A stretch of DNA of 15,644 nucleotides, taken from positions 1 through 15,644 of the forward strand of contig USKC01000032.1 in NCBI GenBank assembly GCA_900555195.1. Reading direction: 5' to 3'. Every line of letters begins with the position of its first letter. The first letter of the stretch is position 1. The translations under genes were made by a program, and so were the position numbers. Shown here piece by piece: positions 7,094-13,785 of this stretch. This DNA comes from an uncultured Lachnospiraceae bacterium. GTDB lineage: Bacteria; Bacillota; Clostridia; Lachnospirales; Lachnospiraceae. The notes under the pieces are model-generated. The model saw only the letters and a program-made list of their open reading frames with translations, was not told the origin of the DNA and made no database searches.

Positions 7094-9568
7094 TTACAGA
7101 TACTTTCCTGTGCGGCTTTGCGGAGCCCGTTTGATCTCTTCCGGGGTTCCGGCAGCTACGATCCGGCCGCCCTCCGAACCGCCTTGTGGTCCCATATCGA
7201 TGATGTAATCGGCGCTGCGGATCACATCCAGATCGTGTTCGATCACCACCACAGTGGCCCCGTTATCGATCAGCGTTTGGAACACATCCAAAAGCGTGGC
7301 GACATCCAGCGGGTGCAGCCCGATTGTAGGCTCATCGAAAATGAAGATCGCATCGGACTGCGCCCTGCCCATCTCACCTGCCAGCTTCAGACGCTGCGCT
7401 TCTCCGCCGGAGAGGCTGGGCGTATCTTCACCCAGGGTCAGATATCCGAGCCCGAGATCCTGCAGCGTCTGCAGCCTTTGATGGACAAGTTTGAGAGGGC
7501 CGCAGGTCCTGCATGCAGTGCTGACATCCATTGCCATCAGTTCCGGAAGGGAGTAATCGTCCCCTTCCTTATTTTTGTATCGTATCTGCGAAGCCTCTTT
7601 TGCATACCTGGAACCATAGCATGCGGGACAGGAGATCTCCACATCCGGAAGGAACTGCACATCAAGGCTGATGCTGCCGGTTCCGTCACAGACGGGACAG
7701 CGCAGCCTGCCTGTGTTATAAGAAAAGTCCCCGGCCTTAAAACCGTGTGCTTTGGCATCCGCCGTTCTGGCGAAAACCTTTCTCAATTCATCGTGAACGT
7801 TTGCATAGGTGGCCACCGTTGAGCGTATGTTGATGCCGATCGGCGTGGCATCAATCAGTTTCACTTTCCCGATGCCGCAGGCTTCCACCGAACGCACATG
7901 TGCGGGCAGTTTTTTCCCGCAGATGGCAGCCTCCAGGCCGGGAACGAGGCTTTCCAGGATCAGGGTTGTCTTGCCGGAACCGGAGACCCCGGTCACCACG
8001 GTCAGGCGGCCCTTGGGCAGGGAGACGTCGAGGGGACTGACCGTATGAATCGGGCCGGTGGACAGGCGGATGCTTCCCTGTGCGAACAGTTCATCAGATG
8101 CCGCCCGCTTCCGGGATGGGGCGCTGGAACCGGAGAGAAAAGGGCCGATTTGTGATTGGGGATTTTGGGAAAGCGCAGCGGGAGTGCCTTCTGCGATCAC
8201 ATATCCGCCATCGGCGCCCGCTCCAGGCCCCATTTCGATCAGCCAGTCAGCCTCTTTTAGGATCTGCGTGTCATGATCGACCAGCAGAACGGAATTGCCG
8301 TCGGCGATCAAATCCCGCATCACGCCGGTCAGTCCGTCGATGTTGGATGGATGAAGGCCAATAGAGGGCTCATCCAGCACATACAGGACGCCGGTGGTCC
8401 GGTTGCGCACCGCCCTGGCCAGCTGCATCCTCTGCCGTTCTCCGGTGGAAAGCGTGGAAGAGGAGCGATCCAGAGTCAGATAGCCGAGGCCCAGATCAAG
8501 GAGCCTCCTTGCGGCCGTATGAAAGGATTCACAGATGCTGCAAGCCATGGGCTGCATTTCTTCCGGCAAAGAAGCCGGGAGGGCACCCACCCATGCGGAC
8601 AGTTCCGTGAGAGTCATCTGGCAGGCTTCATCCAGGCCGATGCCGCAAAGCTTCGGCGCTCTGGCGTTTTCGGATAATCGTGTGCCGCCGCAGTCCGGGC
8701 ACACTTCCTGTTTTAAGAATTTCTCCACCCGTTTCATCCCCTTCTCATCCTTCACCTTGGAGAGGGCATTTTCAACGGTATAGACCGCATTGAAGTAAGT
8801 GAAATCCAGTTCCCCGGCCTGATTGGAGTTCTTGGGCTTATAAAAGATGCGTTTCTTTTCGGCCGGGCCGTCATAGACGATTTGTTTTTCCTGTTCCGTC
8901 AGTTCCCGGAAAGGGACGTCCGTGCGCACGCCCATAGCGCGGCAGACGTCCGTCATCAGAGACCACATCAGACAGTTCCAGGGGGCAACGGCACCTTCAT
9001 CAATGGAAAGGGATTCGTCCGGAACCAGGGAGGAGCGATCTACCGTACGGACGACGCCGGTTCCGTCACAGGTTCGGCAGGCGCCCTGGCTATTGAAGGC
9101 CAGTTCCTCCGCAGAAGGGGCGAAAAAGGTGGCGCCGCATTCGGGGCAGGTCAGTTCCAAGCCTGCAGCCACCTTAAGGGTGGGAGGCAGATAATGGCCA
9201 TTGGGGCATCTATGGCTGGCCAGCCTGGAAAACATCAGGCGAAGGCTGTTTAAAAGTTCTGTGCCCGTGCCGAAGGTGCTGCGGATGCCCGGAACGCCCG
9301 GCCTTTGATGCAGCGCAAGGGCCGCCGGCACATAGAGCACCTCATCCACTTCTGCCCGGGATGCCTGCGTCATCCTCCGCCTGGTATAGGTGGAAAGCGC
9401 ATCCAGGTACCGCCTGGATCCTTCTGCATACAACACCCCCAGGGCCAGAGAAGACTTGCCCGAACCGGAACGCCCCGCGATTCCTACGATTTGATTCAAT
9501 GGAACATCTACATCAATATTTTTCAAATTATGCACCCGTGCGCCCCGAATCAGTATTTTATCAATCAT
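7094..9568 (-). CDS. UvrA2-type ABC ATPase lacking the UvrB-binding domain
   Basis: This 824-residue protein has the duplicated ABC ATPase layout of UvrA. The first Walker A is GRSGSGKS at residues 32-39 and the second is GVSGSGKTT around Lys533. The signature motifs are LSTGERQRMQLARA and LSGGEAQRLKLAGE, with Walker B regions LYVLDEPSIGLHP and IFIFDEPTIGLHP. Zinc-binding Cys pairs are at CPECG, CRTCDGTG, CPDCGG, CPVCDGTG and CPACYGSR. In standard 940-residue UvrA about 115 residues follow the RCP motif; here RCPNGH runs into CPECG within about 20 residues, so the UvrB-binding domain is missing. That is the mark of class II UvrA (UvrA2, DrrC), which is linked to tolerance of DNA-binding drugs rather than to standard excision repair. 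No uvrB or uvrC is nearby. GGAGGAAGG precedes the start. The name uvrA alone would mislead. Confidence 0.9.
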   Translation of the reverse strand: MIDKILIRGARVHNLKNIDVDVPLNQIVGIAGRSGSGKSSLALGVLYAEGSRRYLDALSTYTRRRMTQASRAEVDEVLYVPAALALHQRPGVPGIRSTFGTGTELLNSLRLMFSRLASHRCPNGHYLPPTLKVAAGLELTCPECGATFFAPSAEELAFNSQGACRTCDGTGVVRTVDRSSLVPDESLSIDEGAVAPWNCLMWSLMTDVCRAMGVRTDVPFRELTEQEKQIVYDGPAEKKRIFYKPKNSNQAGELDFTYFNAVYTVENALSKVKDEKGMKRVEKFLKQEVCPDCGGTRLSENARAPKLCGIGLDEACQMTLTELSAWVGALPASLPEEMQPMACSICESFHTAARRLLDLGLGYLTLDRSSSTLSTGERQRMQLARAVRNRTTGVLYVLDEPSIGLHPSNIDGLTGVMRDLIADGNSVLLVDHDTQILKEADWLIEMGPGAGADGGYVIAEGTPAALSQNPQSQIGPFLSGSSAPSRKRAASDELFAQGSIRLSTGPIHTVSPLDVSLPKGRLTVVTGVSGSGKTTLILESLVPGLEAAICGKKLPAHVRSVEACGIGKVKLIDATPIGINIRSTVATYANVHDELRKVFARTADAKAHGFKAGDFSYNTGRLRCPVCDGTGSISLDVQFLPDVEISCPACYGSRYAKEASQIRYKNKEGDDYSLPELMAMDVSTACRTCGPLKLVHQRLQTLQDLGLGYLTLGEDTPSLSGGEAQRLKLAGEMGRAQSDAIFIFDEPTIGLHPLDVATLLDVFQTLIDNGATVVVIEHDLDVIRSADYIIDMGPQGGSEGGRIVAAGTPEEIKRAPQSRTGKYL

Positions 9569-9646
9569 AAGGTTCAGCCTTCCTCCTTTTTTGCCGATCG
9601 CATCTCATCAGTTGTACTTAGAGCGTTTTCTAAAAAGATTCTCTTT

Positions 9647-9675
9647 ATCTTATCTCAACCGCGGATGAATATCAA
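9647..9675 (-). promoter_or_regulatory. Probable promoter of the UvrA2-like gene
   Basis: Read on the minus strand, TTGATA (9675-9670) and TAAGAT (9652-9647) are 17 bases apart, about 80 bases before the start codon. The match is moderate (5/6 and 4/6). It lies just outside the fold-back repeat. Confidence 0.45.
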
Positions 9676-9728
9676 TACAGCCTTTCAAACCAATCGATTG
9701 CCTGAAGCCCTCTGTGTTCTGCTGCGCT

Positions 9729-10015
9729 GTATTTGTATCCTCTGGCGTGCGTCCGGTTTCCCCATTCCGAGAGGACTGAGATCCCGGCCTTCCCTGCCCT
9801 CTGCAGGCGCAATCCGGACTTATTTTCCCAGGGGACACTTGCGTTCCGCTAAAAACGCAGCAGTACTAACGCGCCAAAGGACAGCGCGTAAGTGCTGGCG
9901 TTTTTAGAGGCCCCTTGAAAAATAAGTCCGGATTGCGCCTGCAGAGGGCAGGGAAGGCCGGGATCTCAGTCCCCTTGGAATGGGGGAACCAGTCCCCGCC
10001 TAAGGATACAAATAC
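9729..10015. repeat. 287-bp fold-back element (long imperfect palindrome)
   Basis: The two halves are inverted copies of each other. The outer ends are GTATTTGTATCC (9729-9740) and GGATACAAATAC (10004-10015). The core is a perfect 54-bp inverted repeat (9773-9826 against 9919-9972). The inner arms are CTAAAAACGC (9849-9858) and GCGTTTTTAG (9898-9907), with further partial pairing toward the centre near 9880. No obvious target-site duplication flanks the ends and no protein is encoded. It occupies the space between divergent promoters (UvrA2-like to the left, the 86-residue gene to the right). It resembles a MITE or fold-back element; if transcribed, it would make a very long hairpin RNA. Confidence 0.9.
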
Positions 10016-10020
10016 TTGAA

Positions 10021-10049
10021 TTGCAATCATACGTTCAAATCGGTATAAT
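10021..10049 (+). promoter_or_regulatory. Promoter of the small-ORF / dus / NERD cluster
   Basis: TTGCAA (10021-10026), a 17-base spacer and a perfect TATAAT (10044-10049) lie about 54 bases before the start at 10103. The -35 box begins only 6 bases after the fold-back element ends, so the element abuts the promoter. Confidence 0.65.
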
Positions 10050-10102
10050 AATAAGCAAAATTGCTTTCCGATCAGAGAAGCAGGAATTGGGAGAAGGAAG
10101 CT

Positions 10103-10363
10103 ATGGGTTATGCTGCCGAAACGGAATGGAAGTTTGAAAAATCAGGCCTGGATGGCGCGTGCCAGCTTTTCGGCGTGAATATATTCGAGTATGAGTGGAA
10201 GAGTACAGGAGAGGTTGCCTGCTTTGGAGATCCGCGCTATGGAAACCTGCGTCGCTTCCATGTATATGAGGCGATCATCAATGGAGCATGCCGCCGGTTC
10301 GCTGCAGGAGAACTGTCGAACGGCGTGTGGGGATTCTGTCTGAAAGAGGAAGGAGAACCATGA
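10103..10363 (+). CDS. Unrecognised 86-residue protein
   Basis: No family is recognised. The protein begins MGYAAETEWKFEKSGLDGAC and holds three Cys residues well apart plus an internal one near the C-terminus. It is rich in aromatic residues, has mixed charge and no signal peptide or membrane segment, so it is probably a small soluble protein. It is unlikely to be a chance frame: it has a clear promoter at 10021-10049, GGGAG (10089-10093) before the ATG at 10103, and its stop overlaps the next start as ATGA (10360-10363). A TTG at 10061 upstream is in frame but has no ribosome binding site. The tight coupling to the dihydrouridine synthase suggests a shared role in RNA modification or simple co-translation; the former is speculative. 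Confidence 0.75.
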   Translation: MGYAAETEWKFEKSGLDGACQLFGVNIFEYEWKSTGEVACFGDPRYGNLRRFHVYEAIINGACRRFAAGELSNGVWGFCLKEEGEP

Positions 10364-11385
10364 AATATTACCTTGCGCCCATGGAGGGGATCACCGGTTA
10401 TATTTATCGGAAAACCTATCATTCTCTTTTCCCTTCCTTTGACAAATACATGACCCCTTTTCTTGCGCCGAAACAGGGAAAGAAGCTGAGCGGGCGGGAC
10501 AAAAGGGAGATTTTGCCGGAAAATAATCAGGGGATGGAAGTGATCCCTCAGATTTTGACCAATCAGGCGGAGGACTTTGTGCGCACGGCCAGAGAACTCG
10601 CGGGATATGGCTATAAAGAAGTCAATCTGAATCTGGGCTGCCCTTCTGGCACCGTAGTCTCCAAGAAAAAGGGAGCGGGGCTGTTGGGGGAGCCGGAAAT
10701 GCTCAAGCGTCTGCTGGAGGGGATTTTTGATGCGCTAAATGCAAAGGCAGCTGCAGGGACAACCATAGAAATATCCATAAAAACGCGTCTGGGAATGGAA
10801 GACGCGGAGGAATTTGGGCCGCTGCTGGAGATTTATCATGACTATCCGCTCAAGGAACTCATTGTTCATCCGCGTGTCCGGGAGGATTATTATGCCAACC
10901 GCCCGAATTGGGATGCCTTTGCCATGGCGCAGAGACTGTCGTCCTGCCCGGTGATCTATAACGGGGATCTGTTCTGTGTGGAGGATGTGGAAGCCTTTCA
11001 AAAGCGGTTTCCGCAAACGGATGGGCTGATGCTGGGAAGGGGCATCCTGTCCAATCCGGCGCTGCTGCGGCAGCTTCTCGGCGGCCCGGCGCTGTCCGCC
11101 TCTGAACTGGAGGAATTTCTGGGGCGGCTGGCGGACGAATATGGGCATGTGCTGTCCGGAGAAAGGGATGTTTTGTTTAAGATGAAAGAACTCTGGTTCT
11201 ACCTCATCCGGTTGTTTCCGGATTCTTCCCGGCAGCTTAAGCAGATCCGAAAGGCGCAGCGCCTTACCGAGTATGAAGCGGCGGTGGCAAGCCTCCTTTC
11301 GGACTGGGAGGGCGTTCCGAAAACGGGAAAAGGGCGCCTGCATGACGGTGGAGAAGAGGAAGAAAAGGGCGATGGAGCTGTTTGA
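10360..11385 (+). CDS. tRNA-dihydrouridine synthase family protein
   Basis: This 341-residue flavoenzyme would reduce uridine to dihydrouridine in tRNA using FMN and a reduced nicotinamide. It opens with YYLAPMEGITG, the FMN-binding first strand of the Dus family. Next comes VNLNLGCPSGTVVSKKKGAG with the catalytic Cys94. SIKTRLGMED, then LIVHPRVREDYY, VIYNGDL and LGRGILSNPALL are the usual FMN phosphate and substrate motifs. The helical tail from about residue 240 is the tRNA-binding domain. The start at 10360 overlaps the stop of the 86-residue gene (ATGA); the open frame extends upstream but that part lies inside the other gene. The family is clear, but which tRNA positions are modified, and whether it is the main Dus of the cell, is not known. 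Confidence 0.92.
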   Translation: MKYYLAPMEGITGYIYRKTYHSLFPSFDKYMTPFLAPKQGKKLSGRDKREILPENNQGMEVIPQILTNQAEDFVRTARELAGYGYKEVNLNLGCPSGTVVSKKKGAGLLGEPEMLKRLLEGIFDALNAKAAAGTTIEISIKTRLGMEDAEEFGPLLEIYHDYPLKELIVHPRVREDYYANRPNWDAFAMAQRLSSCPVIYNGDLFCVEDVEAFQKRFPQTDGLMLGRGILSNPALLRQLLGGPALSASELEEFLGRLADEYGHVLSGERDVLFKMKELWFYLIRLFPDSSRQLKQIRKAQRLTEYEAAVASLLSDWEGVPKTGKGRLHDGGEEEEKGDGAV

Positions 11386-11469
11386 ATGAGAAACTGCGGA
11401 TGGGGTTCGGCAGATGTTCCAAACCCTGATGCCTGTACAGATGGGGCGGGGCTGGGAAAGGAAACAGAC

Positions 11470-12129
11470 ATGGTATATGTGCTGATATTGGTTTTGGTGA
11501 TACTCTGGTATTATAAGCGAAGGCGCTATTATAATCCATATGATGAAAAATACAGTCACAGTTCCTATTATGACTGCGCCTTTGTGTCTCCTGAAAGCTG
11601 TGCCGGAGAGATCTGCCATATCTTCAGGCAGGTTGCAGGGTATAAGCGGATACTCCCTGCATTCCGGATTGTCCGGAGAGAAGAGGGAGGAAAGTCAGTG
11701 GTTTTGTTCATCCATGAATCCGGAATCTTTGTGGTGGATGCGAGAAATCTGGATGGGATAATTGAGGGAAATCCTTCCGGCAGATACTGGAAGCAGATAT
11801 ACAGGGAAGGATGGTTGTTTCCCTGCAAAAATTATATCAGCAACCCGTTTTTGAGCAATAAGCGCTTTCTGGACAGGCTCCAATGGGAATTTCGGGATAT
11901 GCCAAAGCTCCCATTTTACTCCATAGCGGTATATGGCTCCGACGGACAGCTCCGAACCGCGGGATATATGGGCGACAACCGATGGGCGCTGCCGCTGCAG
12001 GGATTCGCTGCAGCGGTAGGCCAGATCGTGCGTCAGAACCGGCGTTTCCTGAAGCCCGAGGAAGTGGAACTCATATATAAGAGAATCGCGCAGGGGCTGG
12101 AAGAGGGCGAATCGACGTCCCAATCCTAG
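11470..12129 (+). CDS. Membrane-anchored NERD-like protein with altered active site
   Basis: This 219-residue protein starts with a membrane segment (VYVLILVLVILWYY) followed by basic residues (KRRRY), which predicts a short N-terminal anchor with the rest in the cytoplasm. Residues 45-140 resemble the NERD (nuclease-related) domain: a GE near the start, ILPAFRI, then GIFVVDARNLDG, YWKQIY and SNPFLSNKRFLDRLQ, where typical members have G-V-V-E-x-K-N, a Trp and NP-QN-H-L. The usual catalytic E-x-K is here D90-A91-R92 and the preceding EID is absent, so nuclease activity is doubtful. The start at 11470 (with GGGAAAGG upstream) gives a sensible anchor. An in-frame ATG at 11386, directly after the dus stop, would add 28 residues of unlikely composition but cannot be excluded. 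It ends 1 base from the convergent gene. Confidence 0.7.
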   Translation: MVYVLILVLVILWYYKRRRYYNPYDEKYSHSSYYDCAFVSPESCAGEICHIFRQVAGYKRILPAFRIVRREEGGKSVVLFIHESGIFVVDARNLDGIIEGNPSGRYWKQIYREGWLFPCKNYISNPFLSNKRFLDRLQWEFRDMPKLPFYSIAVYGSDGQLRTAGYMGDNRWALPLQGFAAAVGQIVRQNRRFLKPEEVELIYKRIAQGLEEGESTSQS

Positions 12130-12130
12130 A

Positions 12131-13522
12131 TCAGGCGTGGGGAATATCCGTAAATTCGCTGATCTCCCGGCTGATTGTGCACAGATCGTCCACGGACAGG
12201 TCATGAAGATTGGCATGTCCTGTGATGCGGGCGAACATTTTTAACTCTGACAAAGATACATTCAGGAAATTCGCAACCCTTGCCGCTGCGGCGTCCTGAT
12301 TCAGACGGCCGCGCAGTTCTTCATCCTGCGTGGCGATTCCCATGGGGCACATGCCGGTGCCGCAGATTCGGTATTGCTGGCAGGCCATGGCCATGAGCGG
12401 GGCCGAGGCGACAGCAATGGCATCCGCCCCCATGGCGATGGCCTTGGCGAAATCGGAAGAGACCCGAAGGCCGCCCGTGATGACCAGGCTGATGTCTGAT
12501 TGGATGCTGTCCAGATACTTTCTCGCGCGGTGCAGAGCATAGATGGTGGGAACGCTGGAAGAGTCCCGAAGCAGCAGCGGAGAGGAGCCGGTGGCCCCGC
12601 CGCGGCCGTCGATGGTAATGAAATCCGGTTCAGCATAGGCACAGAAAGCCAGATCCCGTTCGATGCGCCCGGCAGCGATTTTTATGCCGATCGGGCGGCC
12701 TTCAGAGGCCATTCGCAGCTGGCTCACGAGCGCTTTCAGATCCTCCCTGGTTTCGATGCCCGGAAAACGGGAAGGGGCGATCACGTCCTTTCCCATCGGT
12801 TTGTTGCGGATTCGGCTGATTTCTTCTGTTACTTTCTCGGCAGGCAGATGACCGCCCATACCTGGTTTGGTTCCCTGGCCGATTTTGATTTCGATGGCAT
12901 CCGCATTGCGCAGGTTCTCCGGAGTTACGCTGTAGAGGTTTCCTACATATTCAAAGATATACTTGTCCGCTGCCTGCATTTCCTCCGGAAGGATCCCTCC
13001 CTCACCGGAGCACATGGCGCTGTGCGCCATACGGGAGCCGCGGGCCAGAGATATTTTGGCTTCTTTGGACAGGGCACCGAAGGACATATGGGATATATAG
13101 ACCGGATTCTCCAGGACGAGCGGCTTTGCAGCCCGCGGGCCGATCACGGTGGTGGTGCAGACTTCTGCGTGCTCGTCCAAAGGCATTGGATCCAGCTGCG
13201 CACCGAGAATGAGAATATCATCCCAGCCAGGCATCGGAAGGCGCGTTCCCATGGCGGCGGATATGCTCTTGCCGGATACGGCCATTTCATGGATTTCTTT
13301 CATATACCGGCAGGTATTATCCTCCCGTACGAACTCTTTGGGATAATCCAACTTTAATTCTCTGGCGGGCAGACTGGCTGTGCTTGCTGCTTCTTCTTTC
13401 CAAAGCACAAATTTCTCCGCGCTCTGATGGCAGACCGGACATTCTTTCAAGTCTGAAAACGGAGCTTTCTCCTGCTCCTCATCATAGATGTAGCCGCATA
13501 CGCTGCAACGATATTTTGCCAT
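12131..13522 (-). CDS. Rubredoxin-fused FMN glutamate synthase-like protein
   Basis: This 463-residue fusion has an N-terminal rubredoxin-like domain (residues 1-38; iron ligands Cys6, Cys9, Cys28, Cys31 in CSVCGY and CPVCHQ). It is joined to the central FMN domain of glutamate synthase (GltB-type). HMSFGALSKEAK, KIGQGTKPGMGGHLPAEKV, ITIDGRGGATGSSP and GGLRVSSDFAKAIAMGAD are typical FMN and 2-oxoglutarate site blocks. Cys381-x5-Cys387-x4-Cys392 keeps the 3Fe-4S spacing of GltB. The amidotransferase domain and a gltD partner are absent, so it may use ammonia or may not make glutamate at all. The rubredoxin is a plausible built-in electron donor in an anaerobe. The start at 13522 has GAGAGGAG upstream; an upstream ATG at 13558 is in frame but lies beyond the palindrome. 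It is divergent from minC. Confidence 0.85.
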   Translation of the reverse strand: MAKYRCSVCGYIYDEEQEKAPFSDLKECPVCHQSAEKFVLWKEEAASTASLPARELKLDYPKEFVREDNTCRYMKEIHEMAVSGKSISAAMGTRLPMPGWDDILILGAQLDPMPLDEHAEVCTTTVIGPRAAKPLVLENPVYISHMSFGALSKEAKISLARGSRMAHSAMCSGEGGILPEEMQAADKYIFEYVGNLYSVTPENLRNADAIEIKIGQGTKPGMGGHLPAEKVTEEISRIRNKPMGKDVIAPSRFPGIETREDLKALVSQLRMASEGRPIGIKIAAGRIERDLAFCAYAEPDFITIDGRGGATGSSPLLLRDSSSVPTIYALHRARKYLDSIQSDISLVITGGLRVSSDFAKAIAMGADAIAVASAPLMAMACQQYRICGTGMCPMGIATQDEELRGRLNQDAAAARVANFLNVSLSELKMFARITGHANLHDLSVDDLCTISREISEFTDIPHA

Positions 13523-13536
13523 ATTTGCTCCTCTCT

Positions 13537-13552
13537 GCGCGCCTTGGCGCGC
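13537..13552 (-). repeat. GC palindrome before the glutamate-synthase-like gene (leader cassette copy 2)
   Basis: Read on the minus strand this is GCGCGCCAAGGCGCGC, with a 14-base gap to the start codon at 13522. The arms equal those at 4474-4489, only the two central bases differ, and the following ribosome binding site (AGAGAGGAGCAAAT against AGATGGGAGCAAAT) differs at two positions. Confidence 0.8.
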
Positions 13553-13567
13553 ATGCAAACCAGGAAG

Positions 13568-13594
13568 AGTGAAAGCGTTTTACTTTCACTTTTT
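13568..13594 (-). promoter_or_regulatory. cre-like site within a leader hairpin
   Basis: AGTGAAAG (13568-13575) pairs with CTTTCACT (13583-13590). The same stretch reads TGAAAGCGTTTT on the plus strand, which matches the core of the CcpA-binding cre consensus (TGNAARCGNWWW) but not its right end. It lies about 50-70 bases after the predicted transcription start of the glutamate-synthase-like gene, a place where CcpA can block elongation. The hairpin is seen; the CcpA role is a guess. Confidence 0.35.
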
Positions 13595-13643
13595 CCCCCT
13601 TCCCAAAACAATCGAAGAATTGTCTTGTCCTTTTCATGATTTC

Positions 13644-13671
13644 AGTATAACATGGGATAGCTGGACAGTAA
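13644..13671 (-). promoter_or_regulatory. Promoter of the glutamate-synthase-like gene
   Basis: Read on the minus strand, TATACT (13649-13644) is preceded by TGT, an extended -10 element, with a poor -35 TTACTG (13671-13666) 16 bases upstream. The predicted leader is about 115 bases long and carries the cre-like hairpin and the GC palindrome. Confidence 0.55.
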
Positions 13672-13701
13672 CACAAAATTTGACAAAATTCGAGAAAAAC
13701 C

Positions 13702-13730
13702 TTTGCAGATTTGTGAAGAAAAGGTATAAT
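13702..13730 (+). promoter_or_regulatory. Promoter of the minCDE operon
   Basis: A perfect TATAAT (13725-13730) has TTTGCA (13702-13707) 17 bases upstream, or TTGCAG (13703-13708) at 16. It is back to back with the promoter of the divergent gene; the two -10 boxes are about 75 bases apart. Confidence 0.6.
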
Positions 13731-13785
13731 TGCTTAGAATGGCCGTACCATCTGCGGAGGCGGCGAATGGAATGTGGAGGAGGAT

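Noticed and set aside
7037..9253. Several long plus-strand open frames opposite the UvrA2-like gene
   Set aside because: They are mirror frames of a well-supported coding gene, have no ribosome binding sites and show no recognisable protein features.
9305..9907. A 200-codon plus-strand open frame entering the fold-back element
   Set aside because: Half overlaps the UvrA2-like gene in antisense and half runs through the inverted repeat; the protein has a low-quality Arg/Pro/Ser-rich composition and no start signal.
13568..13594. Plus-strand intrinsic terminator (8-bp stem followed by T residues)
   Set aside because: No plus-strand transcript is expected to end there, because the upstream gene is on the minus strand; it is better read as a leader hairpin and cre-like site of the minus-strand gene.
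13680..13685. Perfect TTGACA as -35 box of the min promoter
   Set aside because: No acceptable -10 box lies 16-18 bases downstream; the perfect TATAAT at 13725 is about 40 bases away.
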